In this document: in pieces, positions 1 to 10,358 of the stretch | Layout: the number at the start of each line of letters is the position of its first letter | How positions within the stretch are numbered: the first letter of the stretch is position 1 | Assembly (NCBI GenBank): GCA_037355855.1 | Contig: CM074758.1 | Span: forward strand, 903,001-967,000 | DNA from: Pseudo-nitzschia pungens | Lineage: Eukaryota > Bacillariophyta > Bacillariophyceae > Bacillariales > Bacillariaceae | DNA: 64,000 bases | Direction: 5' to 3' | The notes under the pieces: model-generated | Told to the model about the DNA's origin: nothing | Database searches by the model: none | The model's input: the letters and a program-made list of their open reading frames with translations, nothing else | Made by a program: the position numbers and the translations under genes

Positions 1-1
1 C

Positions 2-2818
2 AGCATAGAATCAAAACGTTTCATAGAGAGAACCTCATCATCCGATCTTGACACGCAAGAAATTGACGATGACGCTGTCTGGAATTGGACCGAGCGTGCC
101 GATCGATTGCTGAGACTTTGCTCGCGTGATGATGAAGATAGCAGTATAGGTCTTCCTTCTCTAGACGTTGTCGGCCTTGGAGATCTTTCCATTTGGGAAG
201 GAGTGGACGATGTCGAGTATCAATCAACTTGTCTCTTGAGGTTGATTCGACACGTAACAGATGTATCCAGCCGGTGGGAACTTTTTGTCAATTCTGAAGT
301 GGACGCTTTGGATCTTCTTGTTACCGTCCTCACCTTTATGTCGCAGGGTTCAGAAAACCCTCTTGCAGCAGATTTGGCTCGAAGACGGCAGGATCCGTGT
401 GCCATGCTTTTGGCCGATCTTGAATTTGCAAGCTTCGATCCCAAATTGATTTCTGAAAGTATCACTTGTTGTATTGCGAATCTTTCGCCATTGCCAAAAG
501 AATCAAGAAATGTATGTCGAAGAATTGCAGTGCTGTCTCAATTGATTGAAATACGATTCTCATCGTTACGTCCAGATTTAAGCAACAATTCGAGTCGAGA
601 GAAGTTAAATCCATCCGATGTGCAAGTGGGTGATAAGATTTGGTACATCACAAACGCGACCGACTCATTCACACAGGAGCCATGTGTCCTTCTAAAGAAA
701 CATACAGACTTGCCCGAAGAGGTATATTTTACGATTGGGTTAACCAGAAATGGAGAGCAACAAGAAAGGCAAACGGTCGGAGAGAGATTGCGGAAAGTTC
801 GGTTAGTTGGAAACGACGAAGTTACAAATTATGACAACAAGATTTCTGTAGCAATAAATGAGATTGGAGACGAAGAAAAACGGGAAAGGGAACAAATATC
901 AGGTCCAATTTTGAACAACATACTTAATTCAGTCGATGCCTCAGAAATGGATCAATACTATGAGATTTACAGTATTCTCATTTCGCAATGTGGGTTGCTG
1001 ACCGGTAGAGGAATTGGCAGCGCTCATTACTCTGTTGTTCAGAGTCTCATTGAGTTGCAAAAGCGATTACTCCAATCTTTGAAGTCTTGCGATTCCAATG
1101 ATGTGATTGCATCTACTTTGTGGCGCCTTGCACTGGCACTTGGGTATGGTATGAACGCACCCACGTCGAAGTGTTCGATCCCGCTGATTGGATTAAATGC
1201 AACGGATTCTTTACCCCCTCTGATTGAGTACGAAGAAGATGAGGAAAAGACATCAACAAAGCACTTAGAGTGCGCTATGGCGGCTTGGTTATCTGTTTGC
1301 GCCTCTGCTTGTGAAGATTCTGTTCTCCGTACCCAGTCTTACTCGTTGCTATTCGAACTAGCAACTCGACTTCTTTGTACCAACAATGGCGATGAAAATG
1401 GTTGGAGCCCGTGCCACTATATCGCTTTGAGAGCTATTGAGGTGGGGCAGGCCGAAAGCCACAAGTCGAAAGAAGGGGAATCGGTGATACAGGACTGCGA
1501 AGCAGAGGCGCTGACAGAATTGATCAGAACATTTTCATCACGCTGGATTAGTATCAGAGAAGGAAAAGGCATCTCAAATAGTTGGCATTCGCTTCCTCTC
1601 TTCGATTCAATTATGCGGGCAAGTTTGACCAAAAGACCAAGTTTGGTGGCAATCGCAAGTCGACGATGCATCGATGAATTGGCCAAATCTCTATACGATC
1701 AGACAAAGCAACATTATGCAATGCTCATTCTACAGGCTTATGCAAAAGAGGGACAACCTCTCTTTGCTAATGCCGACGACGACGATCTCATCAACGCTAC
1801 AACTCTTGAGCGACTTGACATGTGGGTCAAAGATATGCTAGAAGACGAAGCAGATGAATTAGAGGACGATGTTGCATCCGTTGCACAATGGGTTTGCACA
1901 GAGCAAATGAATGACGTGGAATCTTGGCATGATGACGATGATATTGATGACGAAATAGCGTGTGGACGCATGCTGTCTTGGCTAGCCGTCTTGGAAATTG
2001 CCGATGCAGCAACCAGTCAAGATTCATCGAATCGCCTGGCCTTTACTTCGTATGTATCGAAATGCAATGCTGTTGAGGCTATGTTGGATCTCGCCTTGAT
2101 ATACTGTAATGTTGGATCCGATCGAAAGGTTGAGTTGGATACTGTCGTTTCTATGGAAGAAATAATGGATACCATGCCGTTATCAAAACTCGCAGCTCGT
2201 GTCATTTTCCGGTCGGTGGAAGTATTTCCTACTTTGTCCAAGAATTGGTGGGATTCTTCGTGCCCCAATTATTTGACTCATACGGTGCGGGAGTTTGTCG
2301 AATCGCAGGTCTCTCCAGATATTTTGAATTTAGCCGTCGAAAGCATAAAGAATGCAACCGCCTTCGGAGAAATGCAAGTCAAGGGCAGTTCGGCTACCCG
2401 AGAGGTAAATGCCACATATGTACAAGACGACTTCACACTCAGTGTGATCATCAAATTACCACTGTCATTTCCGTTCCGCCGAGCTGAAGTAGATTGCTCT
2501 AAGACATTGGGCGTCCCAGAGAATCGGTGGAAGCGATGGGCTCTTCAGATCACACAAATGCTGAACAATCAGGGTGGAACCCTGAAAGATGCACTCCTGC
2601 TGTGGAAGGAAAATGTCGACAAAGAATTCGAGGGCGTCGAACCTTGCCCTGTTTGCTATTCGGTGCTTCACGTGAAGTCTCACAAACTTCCCAATTTGGA
2701 GTGCAAAACGTGCCACAATCAGTTCCATTCCGAGTGTCTGTTCGAGTGGTTCAAGAATAGTGGGAAGAGCGCATGCGTTATTTGCCAGCAGCCATGGAGT
2801 GGGACTAGAGTGCAGTAG
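2..2818 (+). CDS. LTN1: E3 ubiquitin ligase listerin, C-terminal part (5' truncated by window)
   Basis: Listerin is the RING E3 ligase of the ribosome-associated quality control complex; it ubiquitinates nascent chains on stalled 60S subunits. The frame is open from base 2, so the start lies outside the window; about 938 residues are visible. The body is Leu-rich helical (HEAT-like) sequence. The last 55 residues are a listerin-type RING: CPVC at about 2645, CKTC, FHSEC and a final CVICQQPW just before the stop, the usual place and spacing for the family. An acidic stretch lies around 1840-1960. Around 600-810 is a segment starting with a VGDKIWYI motif that looks like a small inserted beta module between HEAT repeats; its identity is inferred only. 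No frame break is visible. The family call rests on the C-terminal RING and the HEAT-like context and is firm. Confidence 0.9.
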   Translation, partial: SIESKRFIERTSSSDLDTQEIDDDAVWNWTERADRLLRLCSRDDEDSSIGLPSLDVVGLGDLSIWEGVDDVEYQSTCLLRLIRHVTDVSSRWELFVNSEVDALDLLVTVLTFMSQGSENPLAADLARRRQDPCAMLLADLEFASFDPKLISESITCCIANLSPLPKESRNVCRRIAVLSQLIEIRFSSLRPDLSNNSSREKLNPSDVQVGDKIWYITNATDSFTQEPCVLLKKHTDLPEEVYFTIGLTRNGEQQERQTVGERLRKVRLVGNDEVTNYDNKISVAINEIGDEEKREREQISGPILNNILNSVDASEMDQYYEIYSILISQCGLLTGRGIGSAHYSVVQSLIELQKRLLQSLKSCDSNDVIASTLWRLALALGYGMNAPTSKCSIPLIGLNATDSLPPLIEYEEDEEKTSTKHLECAMAAWLSVCASACEDSVLRTQSYSLLFELATRLLCTNNGDENGWSPCHYIALRAIEVGQAESHKSKEGESVIQDCEAEALTELIRTFSSRWISIREGKGISNSWHSLPLFDSIMRASLTKRPSLVAIASRRCIDELAKSLYDQTKQHYAMLILQAYAKEGQPLFANADDDDLINATTLERLDMWVKDMLEDEADELEDDVASVAQWVCTEQMNDVESWHDDDDIDDEIACGRMLSWLAVLEIADAATSQDSSNRLAFTSYVSKCNAVEAMLDLALIYCNVGSDRKVELDTVVSMEEIMDTMPLSKLAARVIFRSVEVFPTLSKNWWDSSCPNYLTHTVREFVESQVSPDILNLAVESIKNATAFGEMQVKGSSATREVNATYVQDDFTLSVIIKLPLSFPFRRAEVDCSKTLGVPENRWKRWALQITQMLNNQGGTLKDALLLWKENVDKEFEGVEPCPVCYSVLHVKSHKLPNLECKTCHNQFHSECLFEWFKNSGKSACVICQQPWSGTRVQ

Positions 2819-3017
2819 TCAGCAAATTTCATTTCGTGTAGAATTTCTAGCCAATACACAACTTAGAATCGATGATTTCGAGACATAATGTAAAAACATG
2901 AAGAACGCTTTTATTCAAATTGCCATTAGATATCATTTGTTCTGGGTGATCCCGCACAATAAGTATCAAGTTACATTACGCCGATAGAATGGACATCGGA
3001 TATAGGGGTTCGTTGGT

Positions 3018-3393
3018 TCACTCTTTTTTTCCTTTTTCAGTGCTGTCAAGGGCATAAAGACTCCCAATCAGTCCGAGGTAGACAACGGGTCCAACTACAG
3101 AATCTTCAATAGAATGATGACCGTATATGGCACAAACTGACGCAAAACCCAACCCGATACGTGCAAACCACTCGGGCATTGGTCCGGTACCCCACAGCGA
3201 CATCACAGCCAGGATTTTGCATGATCCAAGCACAACTGCAAAAGGTCTGAAAGGAATGCCAAACGGTGTAAGGAAAGGTGCAGCGATGCTCACGAGCTGT
3301 TGGTCGACCGGAACCAAGCCTCAGTGTCATGAACGATCCCGGGATCGCGGCTGGTGTCATCAATGATTTTACAATGGTTTGTGGAGTCGGCAT
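3018..3393 (-). CDS. DoxX-like small integral membrane protein, one frame break
   Basis: The ATG at 3393 opens a short frame reading MPTPQTIVKSLMTPAAIPG, which leads into FMTL. The rest of the protein lies in the +1 frame (GLVPVDQQLVSIAAPFL onward) to the stop at 3018. Together they make about 124 residues with an amphipathic N-terminus and three or four hydrophobic helices; the motif GSCKILAVMSLWG and a conserved-looking GHH are typical of DoxX/DoxD-like proteins. The frames must join near 3320-3330. No GT-AG intron fits, and dropping one base (for example in CTGAGGCTTGG) restores a continuous protein. DoxX-like proteins are poorly characterised, so no reaction is assigned. It is convergent with the listerin gene, with 200 bases between the stops. 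Confidence 0.6.
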
Positions 3394-4299
3394 TATCGTA
3401 AGCTCTCTGAAATAGTCGAAACAGGACCAAAACGTATGATGGTATGAATTTAAGGGACGCGATGTAGAAGGAAAAATGAGGAAACATAAGAAAAAATAGC
3501 AGTATTCGACTTAGACGAAGACATCACGAATTTCTTCGGAACTCCGTTTACCGATTGTGGACTTATTCAAAATTCCATCCATACCGGTTCACATTTAAGA
3601 GCAAGCTTCAACTGTTTGGGTCCAATTTGTATCAACTTATATGTTTGGATACACAATAAGTTCCATACGTACTCGTTGTTCGTCTTCCACAAAATGAATT
3701 GTTGTTTTGAGGGTTTAGATTGAAAAAAAGTTGTGTCAACAAAAATGATACAAAGTTTGATGTGAAATGGCGAATCATTGAACGGCGATCACACAGGTGT
3801 CCTTTCTTTAGTCGTCCGAATTACTACAGTAAGATTACTTCGTACGGTATTCTTCACGAAGAAGTTTGAACAGGGTAAAATAATCCCAAGAACTTGGAAA
3901 ATGAACAACTTTTTTATGCCTCCCAACCTAATTTGCCGATATCGGTTCAAAATCGAAGGTGCACGAACAATATTGCCCTTTAGGTAATTACAGTAATCGT
4001 TTACGATGATCGTCATTGGCTACCGTCCCACAGATGGGACACGCGGGGAAAGTTCAGTGTCAAAAAAGCAATACGTCGGGGGAGTATTGACTCGCCACTT
4101 CCGATGGAGATTGCCAGAATCGTACCGGCGACCCTGTTATCGGCAGGTTGTTAAAAAGCTGCAAAAGTTCGATCCGTACGAGTACCGTAACCTTAGTCTT
4201 CGGTCGCCGCTATTAGAATTCTCTAGGGGTGTGTCCGTACAACATAAGCCCATCCGTTCGCTAATCAGTGGGCTTCAAGCCTCTTGCACGATATGGAGC
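3394..4299. other. Intergenic, no gene seen
   Basis: About 900 bases without a credible coding region; open frames are short and of random composition. No repeat or RNA gene is recognised before the tRNA-Asp. Confidence 0.6.
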
Positions 4300-4305
4300 A
4301 AAAAA
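4300..4305 (-). terminator. Pol III terminator of tRNA-Asp
   Basis: A run of six T on the minus strand directly follows the discriminator base of the tRNA-Asp gene, the standard RNA polymerase III stop signal. Confidence 0.75.
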
Positions 4306-4377
4306 TTCCGTCACGGGGAATCGAACCCCGGTCTCCCGCGTGACAGGCGGGGATACTAGCCACTATACTATGACGGA
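4306..4377 (-). tRNA. tRNA-Asp (GTC)
   Basis: The minus strand folds as a full cloverleaf of 72 nt. Acceptor TCCGTCA pairs perfectly with TGACGGA, the anticodon loop is CTGTCAC (anticodon GTC), and the T arm is CGGGG-TTCGATT-CCCCG. There is no intron. The base after the acceptor is A, whereas eukaryotic tRNA-Asp normally carries G73; this is the only odd point. Confidence 0.95.
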
Positions 4378-5529
4378 TTTGCTACTCCTGTGTCGTTCTG
4401 GTAATGCATATAGAAACAGTTTTTTTCTCGTTTGACGAAAGCCTACTTATATTTTGAATTTGTTTTACCTACCTATGCAAGAAGAAGTGTGTTCTGCCTG
4501 TTCTGAAAAGGAATACATCTTGGTCTGCAGCGATAGTATTGTATGGTACACCTCGAATAAAGGAATGTGAGAGTAAGCCTTAGGTGGGTTTAGTATGATG
4601 CTCCTTCTTGTTTGTGAACCGATGCAATAGTAGTAACCTTAGTAGTAATAGTAGCACTACTTGTACTACTACTAGCTACTCTACTAGTACTGCTGGTAGC
4701 AGCATCTTTCACCATGATTGGAAGAACGTACTAGTAGTACTCATAAAAAACATACATTTTCTTCCTTGTTGTCTTCACGAACGGCTCAAAATCACCCCGA
4801 CTCCGTAGTGCGTCGTTTTGAAGAGGAATGGGTTTCGGAAAGATGACTCACGAAACTCGTTTCTCCCTCCCAACTCGAAAGTAGTAGTTCGCTAGCCGCA
4901 GTTGTTATTCGATGAAGAGATGCGTTGTCAGAGAGTACAACACGAGGTCCTCTTCTCATGCAATGGCAATGCTGGAATCAATGGATTCCGTTCGTGGACT
5001 CTGACCCAAATGGTGTGCGCCGCTGTATCATGTTGCTCGTCCACCAGCGGACTCCCGCCGTCGCCGTCGGAATCGATCGATCGCACAAAACCCAGCGACC
5101 CTTGTTTCCCTCCCGTAACTTTTGGTGACAACGAGCGAATCAATCCCGCCCGAAATCTCCCCGAGTCTCGGTCTCGACGATTGGTCGGTCGGTTTGCGCG
5201 ACGGGACCTTCCGAAGCATCCGGGTGCTTCGGCCCGTCGCGCCAGTGGCGGGATGCCCTGTTCCGAGCACCGCATCCGACCGGAACCGTGTCCGATCCCG
5301 ACACGGAATGAACTGCATGCATGCATTCATTCATTCATTCCTTCTACCTGTCTTTGCAAAGAAAGGCACCGGCGAATGCAAGAGCAACCCGCACAATCCC
5401 ACTCGCAATCCCAAGCACCCGCACAATCCCACTCGCAATCCCAAGCACAATAACCCGCACAAACAAATCATCGCCCGAAAAAGGCCCCGACCGACGGTTC
5501 CTCTTCCCGTTGCAGCCGCCACGATCCGC
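4378..5529. other. Intergenic with TAG/CTA microsatellite and short repeats
   Basis: It holds a TAG/CTA-type low-complexity stretch at about 4625-4740, a CATT microsatellite at about 5315-5342 and the tandem repeat listed separately. The open frames here are Pro/Arg-rich and look like frames of GC-rich non-coding DNA. Confidence 0.5.
5389..5448. repeat. 30-bp tandem repeat, two copies
   Basis: Two adjacent near-perfect copies of a 30-base unit that starts CCGCACAATCCCACTCGC. It lies just downstream of the stop of the minus-strand acidic gene ending at 5530. Confidence 0.8.
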
Positions 5530-6240
5530 TTATTGCAGCCACGATCTCACGGCCGCGTTCAGTCGCTTGAGGAGCGTCGCGGTGGGGGTGTAGTCGGAGA
5601 CGGGGACGTAATCCGAGTCGCCCCTCCTCGCGGGTTCGAGCTTGTCCCAGTGGATGGCGGCGGGGGAAACGACGGGGACGTAATCCGGGTCGTCGCTCGT
5701 GGAGGGTTCGACCGGGTCCCACCGCACGGGGGCGGGGAGGGAACCGGACGGGGAAACGGATGCGGGGTGGTATTTTTGGTGGCGGTGTTGTTGTTGGTGG
5801 TCGGTGGCGTTCTCGTAGTCTTCCAGCGACGGCATCATGGCCTCGACCAATGTGTCCGGGGGTTCTTCGTCCTCTTCCGCCGTGCCCACCCCGACCGCGC
5901 CATCGTCGTCCGGCATCGGGTTCTTGGGTGACGAAACGGAAGACAGCGACTCTCCGTCGACGAGTCGGTTGCCTCGTTCTTGTTCTTGTTCTTGTTGGAT
6001 TTGTTGTTCATCATTACCGCTACCGCTACCGCTCCCCTCATCGCTATGACTGTGGCTGTGGCAGTGGCTGTCGTTGTCGTTATCCCCAGCGTTCGCATCA
6101 TCTCTGTACTCTTTGCCTTCGAGGCGATCCATCTCGATCTGCAATTCCACTATGCTACTATTCATGACTGCAAACAGATCCACCATCTCTTCATCGATCC
6201 CGTCGACTCCAACTTCGGGTGCGTCCATCGCGGAGGACAT
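5530..6240 (-). CDS. Uncharacterised acidic low-complexity protein with a repeated DYVPV motif
   Basis: 236 residues from ATG 6240. The frame stays open upstream through a CGTCT microsatellite that would read DETRR repeats, so I chose the first ATG after it (MSSAMDAPEV). The N-terminus (about residues 10-45) is a short amphipathic segment, EEMVDLFAVMNSSIVELQIE, possibly a coiled coil. The middle is rich in D, E, S, H and Q. The C-terminus carries a duplicated unit: RWDPVEPSTSDDPDYVPV, then HWDKLEPARRGDSDYVPV, followed by SDYTPTATLLKRLNAA. The duplication with conserved W, EP and DYVPV suggests a short binding motif. No known domain is recognised and no function is assigned. The coding call rests on frame length and the conserved-looking C-terminus. 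Confidence 0.55.
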   Translation of the reverse strand: MSSAMDAPEVGVDGIDEEMVDLFAVMNSSIVELQIEMDRLEGKEYRDDANAGDNDNDSHCHSHSHSDEGSGSGSGNDEQQIQQEQEQERGNRLVDGESLSSVSSPKNPMPDDDGAVGVGTAEEDEEPPDTLVEAMMPSLEDYENATDHQQQHRHQKYHPASVSPSGSLPAPVRWDPVEPSTSDDPDYVPVVSPAAIHWDKLEPARRGDSDYVPVSDYTPTATLLKRLNAAVRSWLQ

Positions 6241-6250
6241 CGTGTCGTCT

Positions 6251-6345
6251 CGTGTACGTGTATCGTCTGGTGTATCGTCTGGTGTCTCGTCTCGTCTCGT
6301 CTCGTCTCGTCTCGTGTATCGTCTCGTCTCGTGTCTCGCCCCGTC
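6251..6345. repeat. CGTCT/CGTGT pentanucleotide microsatellite
   Basis: A run of about 19 CGTCT-like pentamers, with some CGTGT and CGTCTGGTGTAT variants, immediately upstream of ATG 6240 on the minus strand. It probably lies in the 5' leader or proximal promoter. Confidence 0.85.
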
Positions 6346-7580
6346 GAGCAATTCTTCGATGTTTGGAATCTACTCGTGTGTGTCTGTGTGTACAGCTGCC
6401 GTTCTAGCTAGCTTCCTAGTTTCTGTTGTATCTTTTTTTGTTCTTGTCGTTTCCTTTGTCTTGCCGAGGACCGTGCCAATCATTCTCCGAATGTTATTCT
6501 TTTGTTCGTTGCTGACACTTTACATCATAATAATATTATTATAATAATAATATCATACCGCATATGCACCACGAACCCCGCAAAGCAATTTCAAATAATT
6601 GAGTGCGGAAGCTTGAAGTGTCGAGAGATATGTGATGTGATGTCACACGGGGGATTGTTCCGAGCGTTCAACAAGCAGTACAAGTAAGACAGTGAGACAT
6701 CATCAAGGTTACCGGTAAGGTTACCGGTACGTTCTGTATTACGACGATATTGAATACTGGAATTGGGAGGTTGCGACGGAACATTGCATGAATGTTGCAT
6801 CACCTTTTTTGACACCTTCCACATACATCATTGAACATGCGGATGATTTTTCTGTGTTTGGTCCATACGGTACGGTAGCTACCGTAAGGTTGCGGTAACT
6901 TGTTGTACGAGTACAACGCGTTCCTCCGTAGATATCACTACGGTAACTTCCGCACCCCAACTCCCGTTCCGAAAACGTTACACGTACTCGTAGGATACCG
7001 TACCGTACGGTACACGTAACGTACCGGTAAGAAACTCCAACCAGTCACACTATCCGCCGGCCAGCCAACAGTATCCCGCTTACTACTTATTGTACTGTGT
7101 GGTATGTATGGTACATACAGTTAGTAGGGCGGATGATGATTACCTCCACTTCGTTAGGTTAAGGTTAACTTACTTCGTATTATTTTGAACCGGTTTCGGT
7201 ACTAGTACGAGTTACGCACAAAATGTACGAGTAGTACAAGTACAAGTACCGGCTACTGGTACATGTACCCGTGGGACGACTTGGAGAACGAGTATGACTG
7301 CGAATGCTTGTGGAACGTTTTCGAAGATCATTCTCACCTGCCTCACTCATCGCCAGTTATCGGAATCACTCCTCATTACGTAGTACAGTACAATGGAAGA
7401 GCGAAGCATTCTCGAGTAAGATACCGTTCGCCTTCTGTTTTGACCGAGCGATCGACGACAACAACAACAATCGAGACCGAATACGAGTAATTACGGTACC
7501 GTACGATACCGCGTGGTAGGCACCGAGAAGAAAGAAGACTCACTCGCGCTTCCGATCGGCTTCCTGCTTGGGGGGGGATA
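6346..7580. other. Intergenic, rich in GTAC, CCGGTAC and CGGTA words
   Basis: No coding region is credible. The stretch 6698-7270 is dense in self-complementary words: GTACCGTACGGTAC near 7000, ACCGGTAC and GTACGAGTAC. One copy of the decamer GTAAGGTTAC lies at 6715. A short AT-only run of TAATA repeats lies at about 6528-6552. Confidence 0.5.
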
Positions 7581-9251
7581 ATGATGATCGGGATCTCTGC
7601 TACCACGAGAAGGACGAGGACGAGGACGGGAACGAGAAGGAGAACAAAGGGCGTTGCCGGCGGCACCCGAAGGACGGGGGTTGTTGCGCTCACGGGCGCT
7701 TTTCTTTTTTTGAACCCTTCGATTTTCCTGGTTCATCTCTTGCTGCTGCGCGGCGGTGGCTCGGATTCCAGATACCGATCATTCGCTCGTTTCGTCGCGG
7801 AAGCATACGAATCCGAATCCGAATCCGGATCCGAATCCGAAACGTCCTCCGCCTGCGCCACGACGTTGCTCCCGCGGGTTCAGGTTCAATTCATTTGCAA
7901 GCACGGCCTCCGCAAAGACTTTAACGCCACCCGGTTCTTTCAAAACTATTACAGCGAGCTCTGGCACGAGACGGACGCTATCGATGGGAGCCACAGCAAC
8001 GAAAACGACAACAACAACGACAACAACAACAACAACAACGAAAACGACAACAACAACGAAACCGACAACCATCCACTCCCAGCAAGTCTTTACATTTCGG
8101 TCAGCGCATCCAATGTCAACGATGTCAGTCGTTTGGAGTGGTATTATCCGCTCTGTGACTTCGAGCAGAGCGTTTACAACGAGTCAACTCTGATGACCCT
8201 CGCCACCATTGACGTTCGCGGGGGATACGAATCGCACTCGAACCAAACCGTCGGGTCCGATCGTACCGGTAGCTCCGCGTCAACGGAAACGATGGGAGGC
8301 AACCGGAACGGAAACAGAAACAGAAACAGACACCGACACAGCAGCAACAGCAAAAACACAAACAGCAAAAACACAAACAACAACTGCCCCCTGCCGGAAT
8401 CCTTCCGAAAGGCCATTGGCAACAAGACGAGCCTCAAGGAATACCTGGAAGAACACGCCTGCAACGGCAAGGGAAAGGCGCCGCTGTCCCACAATTTTTT
8501 TCGGGCCAACATTCGAGACTGGGACTCCGCGGCCTATCCCGTACCGCCCGCGGCTCGGCACCATCGCCCCAACACTACTACCGGGGATGGCAACGAATAC
8601 AACGAATACAACAACGAGAACAACGAATACAACAACGAATACAACAACGATCCCCAGCCCCCGATTCCGGCGGGAACAGCCCGCATTCACTCGTACGCGG
8701 AGGTGGGTTCGGAGGCGGCCCGCCGCGCCGGGAGATGGGGGGGGACCACCTACTATCCCAGCAGCAGTCTCCCGCACAAGGCGTCGGTCGACCGGCGCGA
8801 GTACCGGCGGGACTACCGGATCGATCGCGAGAGGGGCGGGTACCGCTACGACCACGACCTCTACGCGCTGTGCGGGGGCGCCGAGGACGTTTTGTTCTAC
8901 GATCGCTACGACGGGGACGGCGGGTCGAAACCGTCGGCCCCCTTTCTGGTGGCGGCCTTTCTGGTGGGGGTCTGGATGGTGGCGATGATCCGGGGCGAGC
9001 TGGTGCGTCCCCTGGGTGCGGGGAGTGCGAGTGCGAGCGCGAGTGCGAGTGCGACTGCGAGTTCGAGAGCCGGGAATCGACGGCAGCGGCGAGCTCGCCG
9101 GAACGACAGCAATCCTCGTTCGCGGTGGAATCGGAGCAACTACGAATACGACGACGAAGACGACGATGAGGAGGTGTATGACTACAACAACCACGCCCAC
9201 CGGGGGCAGAGGGAGATCGAAATGGCAAGCATTAATAACGCGATCATCTAG
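7581..9251 (+). CDS. Uncharacterised Asn-rich membrane protein
   Basis: 556 residues from a real ATG (ATGATGATC). Residues 1-30 are Thr/Arg-rich and basic. Residues about 33-57 form a hydrophobic signal anchor (VVALTGAFLFL through FLVHLLLL). A large, probably luminal, region follows, with Cys at WYYPLCDFE, CPLPESF and HACNGKG. It is interrupted by poly-Asn/Asp and Asn-Tyr runs at about 137-160 and 335-355. Near the C-terminus a second hydrophobic segment, FLVAAFLVGVWMVAMI, is followed by a basic, then acidic and Tyr-rich tail. This layout suggests a membrane protein with both ends on one side. Ordered blocks such as LYISVSASNVNDVSRLEWYY argue that it is genuinely coding. No family is recognised. 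Confidence 0.65.
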   Translation: MMIGISATTRRTRTRTGTRRRTKGVAGGTRRTGVVALTGAFLFLNPSIFLVHLLLLRGGGSDSRYRSFARFVAEAYESESESGSESETSSACATTLLPRVQVQFICKHGLRKDFNATRFFQNYYSELWHETDAIDGSHSNENDNNNDNNNNNNENDNNNETDNHPLPASLYISVSASNVNDVSRLEWYYPLCDFEQSVYNESTLMTLATIDVRGGYESHSNQTVGSDRTGSSASTETMGGNRNGNRNRNRHRHSSNSKNTNSKNTNNNCPLPESFRKAIGNKTSLKEYLEEHACNGKGKAPLSHNFFRANIRDWDSAAYPVPPAARHHRPNTTTGDGNEYNEYNNENNEYNNEYNNDPQPPIPAGTARIHSYAEVGSEAARRAGRWGGTTYYPSSSLPHKASVDRREYRRDYRIDRERGGYRYDHDLYALCGGAEDVLFYDRYDGDGGSKPSAPFLVAAFLVGVWMVAMIRGELVRPLGAGSASASASASATASSRAGNRRQRRARRNDSNPRSRWNRSNYEYDDEDDDEEVYDYNNHAHRGQREIEMASINNAII

Positions 9252-10358
9252 CACAACAGAAACACGCAACCCGGCGCGGCGCGGCACGGCACGGCAGAGC
9301 AGAGCAGAGCGGAAAAAAGCGCTCCCAAAAAAAAAAGCGAGCTGCCCAGCGCACCGTGCCCGAAGCTAGAAGAAACGATGTCGTCTTTGGAACAACGTAC
9401 TCGCTTCGTTTCGTTTCGTTTCGTTTCGTTTCGTTTCGTTTCGTCCCGGACCGACCTTACGTTTGCATTCTAGCAAACCGCCTGCGCCTCAAAGATTGAG
9501 GATGGGATGTTGCGAGGGTCACAAACCTTTTTGTTTTTCGATTCCATTGGAGCAAAAGTGCCGTCTTTCGGTCGATGCGCAACCGTTTCGATCCGCTCCT
9601 CCCGCGCCCGCGCCCGCCTCATCATTTGATGAAACCGGAAACTCTTGCGCCGCAATCTCGATGCCGAGTCGGAGAACCCACACGAACAAACAGCGGGAAC
9701 AAATCAGGCTTTCTTCGACGCAAACAGCATATCTTGAATTCAGCCCAGCACCGCGGTATAGCGGGCACGCCATTCCGCATGCCCTCCGTCTGGCGCGTCA
9801 TCATCCAAAAAATGTCTTGGATGCTATTGTTTGATCAATAGCAATGTACCAGTACTATGATATTTACTAATTATTATATATTGTATCCTCCTATTCATAT
9901 AACTAAATAATAAGAGCTGGATTGGAGTGTTGCGTGCACCATAGTTCATTCGCACACTTTACTTACAGCATCAATTGTACAATGTAAGGGGAAGTTGCAA
10001 TGGATCTGGTCTTTGATGCGGTTCTCTATCCAGCGTATTAACACGGTCTCTATCGGCTTATTGTTGGTAGACGACGGAGGTTCGGTAGTGATGCTTTTCT
10101 TCGACTGGACCGTCGACGGCGCGTTTCCATCATTATGGGTTTTACTACATGCTCCTCACAAGTAGCCATAGATATTTACATTCCCGGATGCGTTTCTCGA
10201 TCCAGATTCATGGCAGAGACAATGTTGCCTTTTGGTAATCGATTCGATGGAAATGGTGATCAATGCGATCGACCGGAATGACCGATGGAACGGTTCTCGG
10301 AAGCAGAGCAAGTCTTCGCGAAGGGGGAAAAAACAAACCAAAAATGTTTCGTCTCGCA
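9252..10358. other. Intergenic with a CGTTT microsatellite
   Basis: A (CGTTT)n array of about eight units lies at 9406-9443. Short open frames around 9460-9840 have no recognisable protein character. Confidence 0.5.

Noticed and set aside
8280..9287. 335-codon open frame on the - strand opposite the Asn-rich membrane protein
   Set aside because: Val/Arg/Pro-rich mirror of Asn/Thr codons; no ordered segment.
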